NCBI GenBank assembly: GCA_947643945.1
Contig: CANRXN010000050.1
Coordinates: forward strand, 1 to 7,185
DNA from: an uncultured Clostridium sp.
GTDB lineage: Bacteria > Bacillota > Clostridia > TANB77 > CAG-508
Reading direction: 5' to 3'
DNA length: 7,185 nucleotides
Shown here: positions 1 through 6,360 of the stretch, piece after piece
Layout of the letters: each line of letters opens with the position of its first letter
Numbering within the stretch: position 1 is the stretch's first letter
Made by a program: the position numbers and the translations under genes
Notes under the pieces: model-generated
What the model was told of the DNA's origin: nothing
Seen by the model: only the letters and a program-made list of their open reading frames with translations
Database searches by the model: none

Positions 1-2128
1 TGATAAATGCTATACCAAATGTTTTCTATTTTCTGGTTATCTTTTAGTTTTGCTATGTTTTCTAATAGTTGCTCATAGGTTACTGCTTCATTTCCTATTT
101 CATATTGTTTTGATAGCATGTCACTTTTTTCTTGTAGTTTTGGGTATTTTTTCTTTATTTTATGGATTAATAGGGATGGTCTTAGTGCTTTTCCTTCTTT
201 GTCCCCTGAGGTGTAGGATAGATAGATGCTGTCTTCTGCTGTTGTGAAGGATTTATAGATATTAAAATTGTCTTCATATAGCTTATCTAATGTCCCTTTG
301 GCAAGCTCGATTCCATCTTGTTTTAGTAGTTCTCTATCTGCGTCGTCTAAAAAGCCCTCTTCTTTGTTGACACTTGGAAAGCTTCCATCGTTTAGCCCAA
401 TGATAAATACAGTTTTTACTTTGTGGCTTCTTGACCTGTCTACATCGCCAAAGGTTACTTGGTCTTGTGGTCCCGGAATTTTTCCTAGCTCACTGTTTTT
501 TAGCCCTATTTTTAGTATTTTGCTATATTGGTCAATGGTGGTTTTATCCTTTCCAAATACTAATACCATTTCGTCTAACAATTCTAAGATAATTTTATAG
601 CTTGCTAGGTATTCATTGGCTAAATCGATTAGCCCTTCTTTTTCTAGTTCCTCTATTTTTCCGTGTTATTTTTTCTTCGATGTTTTGTTCTTGCATAAAC
701 TCATATAAACATTTTGTGGTATTTTCTATGGTTTTTTCTTGGTTTATTTTCTCTTTTAAATCCAATAACGGATTTATAATTTGCTTTCTTAATTCGTTAT
801 ATCTTTCTATTTTTGGCTTTTTATCATCTTTTTCTATTTCATAAATAAAGTCTTTTTTCCACTTGTTTTGCTTAATACCCCATTTGTTACAATAATTTTC
901 TAGTTCAAATATTTCGTCTTCTTCAATTCCACTAAAGCCTAATTTTAAATAATTAAAGACCGCTTCATTTGTAAAGTTTTTAGCTATTACTTCTAAGATG
1001 GCTAAAACGTATTGAATGATTACATTTTGGCTTACTTCCCTTTTTTCGTCTATGAAAACAGGGATGCCATATTTGGAAAAGATTGCTCTTACTAGACTTC
1101 CATATTCTTCTATGTTTTTCGTTATAATGGCTATGTCTTTATATCTTATGTTTTTGGTTTTGATTAAGCTAGTAATTTTTTTTGCCACATTTTCGATTTC
1201 TAAATAGGGATTTTGTGCTAAAAATAGCTCGATGTTTTCCACATTTTTTTCATATTTTGTGGATTGTGGGTTGTTCATATTTTCGCTTAAGAATTGTAAC
1301 TCTTCTGTTTTGAATCGATGTACCTTACTTAAATGGACTGGTTCTTCTATTGTTAGGTTGTTTTTGTTTACTAAGTTCCAGATTTTAGCGATGGTTTCTT
1401 TGCTTGTATAGTAGATGTCTTGGTCGGGATTGGTGTTAAGGTTTAGATTGTCAGTACAGATGGTGATGTTTACCTGCTTAGCAAGCTCTATAAATTTTTC
1501 GATTACTTCATATTCTTGCTTGGTAAATCCTGCAAATTCGTCTAAATAAATAACAGCATCTTGAAGTAGGTTAGTTTCTTCAATGTGATTGGCAAGAATG
1601 GTTAATAGGTCTGCTTCTTCGATGTATTTTCCCTTAATTTGTTCTTGAAATTTTTCATAGACTAGCTTTAGGTCTTGTAGTTTGTTTTTCAAGTATACTT
1701 CTTCTATTTTTTCGATTTCTTGACTTAAGTTTTCTACTGTAACTTGGTGTTTTTTAAATTCTGTAATTGCTCCGCATAATTAAATGAATCGTTTCGTCTG
1801 TTTTTCCTAAGAATTTTAGTTCTTTTTTGTATTGATTTAAAATAGAGTAGATTAACATGGCTTTTCCTTGTTTCGTTAACTGAGTTTTCGTGCTTCCTCC
1901 TACTTCTCCTAAAACACGATAGGCCATTCTACTTAAAGTTACTACTTCTGCATGAATTACGGCATGACTTTTAGCAGTTTTCATTAGCCTATTTTCAGCG
2001 GTAAATGAAAACTGCTCTGGTGTAATCATATATATTTTTTTTTCTTTTTCTAGCTTGTTTGTTATTTCTTGGAAGCAGTAATCACTTTTTCCACTTCCTG
2101 TTTTTCCATATATGATTTTTAGCCCCAT
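1..2128 (-). CDS. addB: AddB, ATP-dependent nuclease/helicase subunit B; partial, needs two +1 shifts at CGGA
   Basis: AddB is the second subunit of the AddAB helicase-nuclease, which processes double-strand DNA ends for recombination. The start at 2128 gives a P-loop at residues 8-15 (GKTGSGKS) and follows an AGAAGGGA ribosome binding site. Three frames join into one protein: residues 1-118, then CGGA at 1774-1771 (residue 119), residues 120-488, then CGGA at 663-660 (residue 489), then residues 490-708 open to the left edge. AddB-typical sequence occurs on both sides of each junction: ITEFKKH directly after the first, and VFIIGLNDGSFP (573-584) with GFLDDADREL (591-600) after the second. 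Family members are about 1,150 residues, so the C-terminal nuclease domain and its iron-sulphur cysteines lie outside the window. I annotate it as one gene because both breaks are identical in type; ordinary pseudogenisation or read error is the alternative. Confidence 0.92.
660..663 (-). other. CGGA +1 frame-transition site, second in addB
   Basis: The incoming frame reads ATA ACA CGG; the frame carrying the rest of AddB reads GGA AAA ATA GAG. On the minus strand the outgoing frame is closed by a TAA two codons before its GGA (TAA CAC GGA), so the switch cannot occur further upstream. Without a shift the protein ends in unrelated residues at 613. Decoding CGGA as one step gives Arg, and skipping C gives Gly, at residue 489. 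Confidence 0.8.
1771..1774 (-). other. CGGA +1 frame-transition site, first in addB
   Basis: The incoming frame reads ATT ATG CGG AGC and reaches TAA at 1756-1754. The outgoing frame reads GGA GCA ATT ACA GAA and is closed by a TAA three codons upstream of GGA (TAA TTA TGC GGA). The switch is therefore confined to about 23 nt. The residue at the site is 119. This is one of only four in-frame CGG codons in the window, all at such junctions. Confidence 0.8.
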
Positions 2129-2162
2129 TTTAGTTCCCTTCTATGTTGTTTTTTTCGACTAT

Positions 2163-2191
2163 ATTGTATATGAAATTTTAAAAAATAGCAA
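2163..2191 (-). promoter_or_regulatory. Candidate addB promoter
   Basis: On the minus strand TTGCTA (-35) is separated by 17 nt from TACAAT (-10), about 35 bp upstream of the addB start. The -10 differs from consensus at one position and the -35 at three. The -35 touches the edge of the hairpin behind ogg, so termination of ogg and initiation of addB would be closely packed. Confidence 0.4.
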
Positions 2192-2227
2192 GCGATGTTT
2201 TTTGGGACGGGGCAAAAAAACATCGCT
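2191..2227. terminator. Hairpin behind ogg, probable terminator, related to the repeats near rnc
   Basis: A 13-bp perfect stem (AGCGATGTTTTTT paired with AAAAAACATCGCT) encloses an 11-nt G/C-rich loop. On the minus strand it begins one base after the ogg stop codon and is followed by TTGCTATTTTTT, fitting an intrinsic terminator for ogg. The stem and the GGGAC at one side of the loop are shared with the hairpin at 6272-6303, so this is a member of a dispersed hairpin family and not a unique terminator. Confidence 0.6.
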
Positions 2228-2228
2228 T

Positions 2229-3098
2229 TTATGAATTTTCTCTTCTCCAATAAAATAAATATTGTTGGGCTAAACCTGCCAAATTGCCAAACTTATTAGT
2301 TGCTAAACTTTCGATTTGTTTTTTACTTACTTTGTTTTCATCTTTATCTTTTATGTATAAGTCATTCATAACACGTCTTACCCACACATCAATTGGGAAA
2401 ACCTCCAATCTTTTTAGGGTAGAAAATAGTAAAATACAGTCTGCTACTTTTGGTCCTACGCCAGATAACGATAGTAATTGTTCTCTTACTTCAAAGGTAT
2501 TTGGATTTTGATGCAATTTGTTTAGGTCTATTTGTTTGTTTAACACCATTCCAGTCGTTTCATAAATCCTTTTATCGCGAAAGCCTAATCCTAAGTTTCG
2601 ATATTCTTGGATGGTTACGTTTTTCAATTGCTCTGGCGTTGGAAAGGTATAATAATCTTTTCCTTTCCATATTATTTTGGTTCCATATTGTTTGGCTAGT
2701 CTTTCGATAATTCCTTTTATTCTTGGTATGTTATTGTTGGCTGAAATAATAAAAGATAGTATTGTTTCCCATAGGTCTTGGTTTAGTAAGCGTATTCCTT
2801 GCCCATATTGAATACTTGTTTTCATGTTTTTATCTATCTTCGTTAAGGTAGCTTTTATTTTTTCATAGTCACGGCTTAAGTCAAAGTATTCTTCTATTTC
2901 TTTTGCTAAGTTGCCCGGGCTTACTCCTTCTATTAAGATGTCTTGATTTTGTTTTCTTATATTAACTATATTTTCTTTAAATATTCCTTCATAACTTTCG
3001 TCTTCTTGCCTGTTCCAACGAAAGCATTGCCCACATTCAAAGATGTCTTTTGGTTCAAATGATTTTACGTTTTTTAGGGTTATTTTTTGTTCTTTCAT
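2229..3098 (-). CDS. ogg: 8-oxoguanine DNA glycosylase (OGG1-type, HhH-GPD superfamily)
   Basis: A bifunctional base-excision repair enzyme that removes 8-oxoguanine opposite C and can nick the abasic site. At 289 residues it is near full length for bacterial OGG1-like proteins. The N-terminal OGG domain has CGQCFRWNR (22-30). The HhH-GPD core has the NNNIPRIKG segment (121-129) and the helix-hairpin-helix LSGVGPKVADC (211-221) with the expected Schiff-base lysine K217, followed by FPIDVWVRRVM with catalytic aspartate D237. It ends in AQQYLFYWRR, typical of bacterial members. The start is supported by AAGGAG 6-7 nt upstream. The frame is intact and contains no CGG codon; its arginines include one in-frame CGA followed by A (Y166-R167-N168), read normally. 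Its own promoter and trailing hairpin suggest a single-gene unit beside addB. Confidence 0.94.
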   Translation of the reverse strand: MKEQKITLKNVKSFEPKDIFECGQCFRWNRQEDESYEGIFKENIVNIRKQNQDILIEGVSPGNLAKEIEEYFDLSRDYEKIKATLTKIDKNMKTSIQYGQGIRLLNQDLWETILSFIISANNNIPRIKGIIERLAKQYGTKIIWKGKDYYTFPTPEQLKNVTIQEYRNLGLGFRDKRIYETTGMVLNKQIDLNKLHQNPNTFEVREQLLSLSGVGPKVADCILLFSTLKRLEVFPIDVWVRRVMNDLYIKDKDENKVSKKQIESLATNKFGNLAGLAQQYLFYWRRENS

Positions 3099-3126
3099 GT
3101 GTTTCTCCTTTTTTATATTCTATTAA

Positions 3127-3155
3127 ATTATATCATTTTTGAAAATGTTCTACAA
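3127..3155 (-). promoter_or_regulatory. Promoter of ogg
   Basis: On the minus strand TTGTAG, a 17-nt spacer and a perfect TATAAT lie just upstream of ogg, predicting a 5' leader of about 20 nt that contains the AAGGAG ribosome binding site. Confidence 0.65.
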
Positions 3156-3187
3156 TATTTTTCTTTCTTTTTTGGTTGACATCTTTT

Positions 3188-3298
3188 TTATATTATCATA
3201 AGTGAATAAGAGAAAAATAGGAAAGTTTTAAAAAATGCTTTCATATACTGTATTACCGTGCTATAATAGATATAGCTTAAGTATTTTATAAAAAGCAC
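3188..3298 (-). CDS. Candidate small ORF, 36-residue hydrophobic peptide
   Basis: I do not recognise this peptide. A strong Shine-Dalgarno (AGGAGGT at 3313-3307) lies 8 nt before a GTG that opens 36 codons to TAA. The product is rich in Phe, Tyr, Ile and Leu with a few lysines (start MLFIKYLSYIYYS, end SYSLMII), so it could be membrane-active. The leader can fold CCTTTC against GAAAGG, which would partly mask the Shine-Dalgarno. A plus-strand extended -10 promoter lies inside the ORF and would produce RNA complementary to the ribosome binding site, an arrangement known in type I toxin-antitoxin loci. No family motif supports that role. Alternatively this is non-coding leader sequence or a decayed repeat. 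Confidence 0.25.
   Translation of the reverse strand: MLFIKYLSYIYYSTVIQYMKAFFKTFLFFSYSLMII
3259..3267 (+). promoter_or_regulatory. Plus-strand extended -10 promoter, antisense to the small ORF
   Basis: TGCTATAAT matches the extended -10 consensus (TGnTATAAT). The -35 region 17 nt upstream is poor, which extended -10 promoters tolerate. Transcription starting near 3274 would run through the complement of the Shine-Dalgarno at 3307-3313. Confidence 0.35.
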
Positions 3299-3344
3299 TA
3301 TGCTTTACCTCCTTTCCTAGATTTCCTCTCGAAAGGACAGTTAT

Positions 3345-3353
3345 AGTATAGCA
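3345..3353 (-). promoter_or_regulatory. Minus-strand extended -10 promoter upstream of the small ORF
   Basis: TGCTATACT on the minus strand is an extended -10 motif that would start RNA near 3338 and place the AGGAGGT in a short leader. With the opposing motif at 3259-3267 it gives two convergent transcripts overlapping by about 65 nt. From 3354 to 3447, up to the yitT stop, I see only AT-rich sequence with a weak ATAAGT/ACTTAT hairpin and no T-run. Confidence 0.35.
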
Positions 3354-3447
3354 TGCTTTTCCGATACTTTAATGTTTATTTTTACATTTTAGTTTATTTT
3401 TCGCATTTATAAGTAAAGTTTTCAAATCACTTATATAATCTATAATA

Positions 3448-4292
3448 TTACGTCTTTTTAAACCCCAATCCTACCACCTCTCTTGAATTAGTAATAACAA
3501 TAAAGCTTTGCGGGTCAATTTTTCTAGCTATCATTTTTACTTTTGTAATATCGCCCCTAGAAGCCGCACACATAAGTACCAATTTATCCTCATTGGTATA
3601 CATTCCCTTTCCATAAAGTCCGTGTAGTTCCTCTCCTTATTTTATCTCCTATTTCTTTTGCAATTTCTTCGTTTTTATTGGATACGATTAGCAATAATTT
3701 CGTAAAATAAATGCCTTCAAATAAAATGTCTGTCATTTTTCCCATTAAATAAATGGCAATGGCTGAATATAAGCCAATTTCTATTTCTTTGAAAAAGATA
3801 ACATTTAGGGTTACAATTATGATATCTAAAATGATAATGGCACGGCTCATGCTAATGCTTGGGCGGTATTCTCTAGCTAAATAACTAATTAGGTCAGTTC
3901 CTCCTGTTGAAGAGTTTACTTTTAAAATAATGGCGGTTCCGCAAGCCTATTATAATTCCACCATAAATACAGGCCAAAAATCGGTCGCTTGTTAAGGGTT
4001 GTAATTTATCTAAAAAATCAATAAAGACAGATAATGCTACAGTTCCTATCATTGATTTGATAAAAAAACTTTTTCCTATTTTATAGATGGATAAAATAAA
4101 TAATGGTACATTGATTAGTAAGATCATAGTTCCCATTGGGATTTTAAATAGGTAATATGTTATGGTAGCAACACCCGTTATTCCTCCTGATGATAGTTGG
4201 TTTGGCAGTAAAAACAAAGATACTCCTATTGCTATTATGAAAGCACCTAATATCGTACCTACGATTTCTATTATTATTTTTTTTGTTTTCAT
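3448..4292 (-). CDS. YitT-family membrane protein with DUF2179 domain; needs two +1 shifts at CGGA
   Basis: The start at 4292 follows AAAAGGAG. Read through CGGA at 3941-3938 (residue 118) and at 3622-3619 (residue 224), the protein is 280 residues and ends at TAA 3450-3448, matching the usual 280-290 for the family. Residues 10-175 form several hydrophobic membrane segments with YitT hallmarks: an N-terminal PNQLSSGGITGVATI (30-44), YGGIIIGL just before the first site and STGGTD just after it. The cytoplasmic DUF2179 domain spans about 180-280, including LYGKGMYTNEDKLVLM, which begins directly after the second site, and IDPQSFIVITNSREVVG. Residue 118 aligns with a position usually Gly in relatives I remember. 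The molecular role of the family is poorly defined. Both breaks match those in addB, so I read this as an intact gene under unusual decoding rather than a pseudogene. Confidence 0.92.
3619..3622 (-). other. CGGA +1 frame-transition site, second in yitT
   Basis: The incoming frame reads GGA ACT ACA CGG ACT and stops at 3590. The outgoing frame reads GGA CTT TAT GGA AAG and is closed by TAA six codons upstream of its GGA. The whole conserved DUF2179 C-terminus lies in the outgoing frame. An AAGGAGAGG stretch lies about 9 nt upstream, but the other three sites have nothing equivalent. Confidence 0.8.
3938..3941 (-). other. CGGA +1 frame-transition site, first in yitT
   Basis: The incoming frame reads ATA GGC TTG CGG and stops at 3894. 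The outgoing frame reads GGA ACC GCC ATT ATT and is closed by TAG three codons upstream (TAG GCT TGC GGA). Conserved YitT sequence flanks both sides without a gap, so exactly one extra nucleotide is present. Residue 118 becomes Gly if C is skipped or Arg if four bases are read. Confidence 0.8.
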
Positions 4293-4327
4293 GACTAATC
4301 TCCTTTTGGCTTTTAAATTCGTACAAT

Positions 4328-4372
4328 AAAAAAATCACCTTTATAGCAGTATTTGCCACATATTGGTGATTT
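4328..4372 (-). terminator. Intrinsic terminator of the rnc-radical SAM operon
   Basis: On the minus strand AAATCACC pairs with GGTGATTT, an inner TGGCA/TGCTA stem closes an AATAC loop, and a run of seven T follows. It lies between the radical SAM gene and yitT, ending about 35 bp before the yitT start. I see no convincing separate yitT promoter in the remaining space, so yitT may depend partly on read-through. Confidence 0.7.
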
Positions 4373-4385
4373 ATACATTTATTTT

Positions 4386-4476
4386 GTCCCCACTGGTTCC
4401 GGGTTTAAATGGGGACATTTGATTTTTCCAAGTATTTCCAACAATATCCCCATTTAAACCCGGAACCAGTGGGGAC
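4386..4476. repeat. Perfect 30-nt inverted repeat with 31-nt spacer (REP-like)
   Basis: Arms at 4386-4415 and 4447-4476 are exact reverse complements. Each arm also carries its own short inverted repeat, GTCCCCA against TGGGGA(C), around CTGGTTCCGGGTTTAAA. The arms are far more GC-rich than their surroundings. The element starts 10 bp after the radical SAM stop, a typical position for dispersed palindromic repeats. It resembles GTCCCC/GGGGAC palindromes common between Firmicute genes (recalled, not searched). No transposase accompanies it. Confidence 0.85.
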
Positions 4477-4486
4477 GTTTGAGACA

Positions 4487-5542
4487 TCACTCTTCTAAAA
4501 AGTCATTATAGGTTTTTGTGATTTCTATTTTTGATTTTCCTTGCTTCATTTCTTTGTCTTGTTTTAGGATTAAATCTACATCATAGGTTTCTTTTAGTTT
4601 GGTAATGTTTTCTTTTTTGTGACCGATTACGTTGCTAGCATCGATTGGATTGACGGTTACTTCTACTTCTTTAACTTTAACATTTAGTTTTTTGATTTTG
4701 CCAACTACGGCATCATACCATAAAGCTGATTCTACTAGTTGTCTAAAGGCTGGATGGTATGGTCCTGCTACTACTTCGCTGTTTTGGTTTTTAGGTTCGT
4801 CGATTTCTTCTGTGTTTTGCAAGCCTACTCGAATGACTTCTATTTTTTTGTCGGCAAACATGCGAACTAGTTCTTTACAAGTTTCTACTGCTTGTACTAA
4901 TGGTACTGGTTCGTATTTTCCTTGTTTGTATTCTTCTTCTAGTTTTGTGTTTTTTACTACTAGTACTGGATAGATTCTTACCATTTTAGGCTTTAATTTG
5001 ATTAAGGCTTTTGCGGTATTTATTTCGTCTATTCTAGTACTTTCTGGTAATCCTACCATCATTTGATGTCCTAGTTTAAAGCCGTTCCATCGTATCATTT
5101 TAGATGCTTTTTTGACGTCAGCAAAGGTATGTCCTCGGTTGGTTCTTTTTAGGATATAGTCATTGGCTGATTGTACGCCTAATTCAATGGTTTTTACTTT
5201 GTATTTTTTTAGTCTTTTTAAGGTTTCTTTGTTAATAGCATCTGGTCTGGTAGAAATTCGAATGGATTCTACTTTTCCTTCTTCGATATATTGGTAAGCT
5301 GTTTGTAATAGTTCTTCTTGTTTATTTTCTTCTATTGCTGTAAAGCTTCCTCCATAAAATGCTATTTCTGCTTCTGCTTCTTCTTTTTTTATGTTTTCTA
5401 GGTAATTGTCTATTATTTTTTTTGCTTTTTCTTTGGTCATGTTTTCTTTTTGTCCACTAATTGATTTTTGGTTACAAAAGATACAGTCATTTGGACATCC
5501 TAAGTGTGGTACAAATATTGGTATGATATATTGTTTTTTCAT
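4487..5542 (-). CDS. Radical SAM protein of the Elp3-like type encoded next to rnc
   Basis: The 351-residue protein has the iron-sulphur motif C16-PND-C20-IF-C23 (CxxxCxxC), the glycine-rich SAM-binding strand FYGGSFT (62-68), RISTRPDAI (95-103) and ELGVQSAND (120-128), all typical of Elp3/HemN-like radical SAM cores. It has no GNAT acetyltransferase domain, so it is not a full Elp3. The C-terminal 70 residues include VIGHKKENITKLKE (305-318), which resembles the nucleic-acid-binding loop of a KH domain with the second glycine missing. It follows rnc by 27 bp with GAGGT upstream of its start, indicating one operon. In many Clostridia a radical SAM gene sits between rnc and smc; here smc does not follow. 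Substrate unknown; an RNA target would fit the context but is inference. The frame is intact with four in-frame CGA and no CGG. Confidence 0.92.
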   Translation of the reverse strand: MKKQYIIPIFVPHLGCPNDCIFCNQKSISGQKENMTKEKAKKIIDNYLENIKKEEAEAEIAFYGGSFTAIEENKQEELLQTAYQYIEEGKVESIRISTRPDAINKETLKRLKKYKVKTIELGVQSANDYILKRTNRGHTFADVKKASKMIRWNGFKLGHQMMVGLPESTRIDEINTAKALIKLKPKMVRIYPVLVVKNTKLEEEYKQGKYEPVPLVQAVETCKELVRMFADKKIEVIRVGLQNTEEIDEPKNQNSEVVAGPYHPAFRQLVESALWYDAVVGKIKKLNVKVKEVEVTVNPIDASNVIGHKKENITKLKETYDVDLILKQDKEMKQGKSKIEITKTYNDFLEE

Positions 5543-5569
5543 AGATTTTTACCTCGTTTCTTTTTTGTT

Positions 5570-6238
5570 TTATTTTAGATTTTCTAATGCTTTTTGTGCT
5601 GCCATCATTTCGGCTTGTTTTTTACTTCTTCCTTCTCCTCTTGCTAGTGCTTTTTTATTGCAACTGACTTCTGCTTCAAAGCTTTTGTTGTGGTCTGGTC
5701 CTTTTTCTTTGGTTATTTTGTATTCTATTTTTACGTCTCCATTTTCTTGTAGTTTTTCTTGTAATACGGTTTTATAGTCTTTGTCTCCTACATGTTTGGT
5801 TGCTTGCTCGATGTCTTCTTTTAGGCTTTCTATAATGAATTTCTCGGCTTCCTCAATTCCACCATCTAAAAAGATGGCTGCGATTACTGCTTCTACACTG
5901 TCTGCTAAGATGGCTGGTCGGTTTTGCCCTCCCATTTTTCTTTCCGATTTTCCAAGGTATAAGAAATCACTAAAATTATGCAATTGGGCTACTTTATATA
6001 AGCTTTTTTCACATACGACGGTTGCTCTAACTTTAGTCATTTCTCCTTCTGTTAATTGTGGGTAGTTTTGGTATAGGTATTTGCTGGATATGAATTCTAA
6101 GATGCTGTCTCCTAAGAATTCTAGTTTTTCGTTGCTTCCAGTTTCGTTTTCATAGGCATAGGATGTGTGGGTTAAGGCTTGTTTTAATAGTTCTTTGCTT
6201 TTAAATTGATAGCCTATGTTTTCTTCTATGGTTTGCAT
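5570..6238 (-). CDS. rnc: Ribonuclease III
   Basis: Cleaves double-stranded RNA in rRNA maturation and mRNA turnover. At 222 residues it is standard length. The endonuclease domain holds the signature NEKLEFLGDS (36-45) with metal-binding E40 and D44, and LADSVEAVIAAIFLDGG (111-127) with D113 and E116. A dsRNA-binding domain fills about 154-221 (DYKTVLQEKLQENG to GRSKKQAEMMAAQKAL). The start is supported by AGAGGT a few nt upstream. It heads a two-gene operon with the radical SAM gene, driven from a promoter about 85-110 bp upstream, with a hairpin in the leader. The usual upstream neighbours acpP and plsX are absent; a divergent G5-domain gene is there instead. The frame is intact with an ordinary CGA (R107) and an out-of-frame CGGA (in AAA TCG GAA) that causes no disruption. 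Confidence 0.97.
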   Translation of the reverse strand: MQTIEENIGYQFKSKELLKQALTHTSYAYENETGSNEKLEFLGDSILEFISSKYLYQNYPQLTEGEMTKVRATVVCEKSLYKVAQLHNFSDFLYLGKSERKMGGQNRPAILADSVEAVIAAIFLDGGIEEAEKFIIESLKEDIEQATKHVGDKDYKTVLQEKLQENGDVKIEYKITKEKGPDHNKSFEAEVSCNKKALARGEGRSKKQAEMMAAQKALENLK

Positions 6239-6271
6239 GTTGCACCTCTTTTCTTTAATAGTGTTTTTGGG

Positions 6272-6303
6272 GATGTTTTTTGGGACTTAGGTCAAAAAAC
6301 ATC
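6272..6303. repeat. Hairpin element in the rnc leader, copy 1
   Basis: A 10-bp stem GATGTTTTTT/AAAAAACATC encloses GGGACTTAGGTC, in which GAC and GTC can pair further. It matches the reverse complement of 6361-6392 at 31 of 32 positions and shares stem and GGGAC with the hairpin behind ogg. It lies between the rnc -10 box and the rnc start, so it would be part of the rnc mRNA leader. No T-run follows on the minus strand, so it is not a terminator there. Confidence 0.8.
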
Positions 6304-6323
6304 GCTTTGTTTTTGCTAGCTTT

Positions 6324-6351
6324 ATTATATACTATTTTGGAAATTTTGCAA
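6324..6351 (-). promoter_or_regulatory. Promoter of the rnc operon
   Basis: On the minus strand TTGCAA, a 16-nt spacer and a perfect TATAAT predict a start near 6317 and a leader of about 80 nt carrying the hairpin at 6272-6303. It lies between the two inverted hairpin copies. Confidence 0.65.
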
Positions 6352-6360
6352 GGAAAAAAT

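Noticed and set aside
50..844. Plus-strand hydrophobic ORFs opposite addB
   Set aside because: They are antisense to a clear AddB reading frame, and their Phe/Leu/Ser-rich content is what AT-rich Lys/Glu/Asn-rich coding sequence gives when read from the other strand.
1..2128. addB as an ordinary pseudogene with two independent frameshifts
   Set aside because: Both breaks are +1 at CGGA, identical to the two in yitT; there are no premature stops inside the joined reading frame, and AddB motifs persist to the window edge.
3176..3204. Plus-strand promoter from the perfect TTGACA at 3176-3181
   Set aside because: No acceptable -10 lies 16-18 nt downstream; the TATTAT and TATCAT boxes are only 9 and 12 nt away.
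3619..3640. prfB-style +1 shift driven by an internal Shine-Dalgarno (AAGGAGAGG) and a stop codon
   Set aside because: The purine stretch is present upstream of only one of the four sites, and no stop codon follows CGG in the incoming frame at any of them.
3619..3941. CGG reassigned to another amino acid, as in some known bacterial codes
   Set aside because: Reassignment would keep the frame. Here the conserved sequence after every CGG is in the +1 frame, so a triplet meaning alone cannot explain it.
4144..4359. A 71-codon minus-strand ORF overlapping the yitT start
   Set aside because: It is a shifted frame over the real yitT N-terminus and across the terminator, with no recognisable protein features.
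4386..4476. CRISPR array or small insertion sequence
   Set aside because: There are only two repeat units and they are inverted, with a 31-nt spacer and no transposase or cas-like coding sequence.
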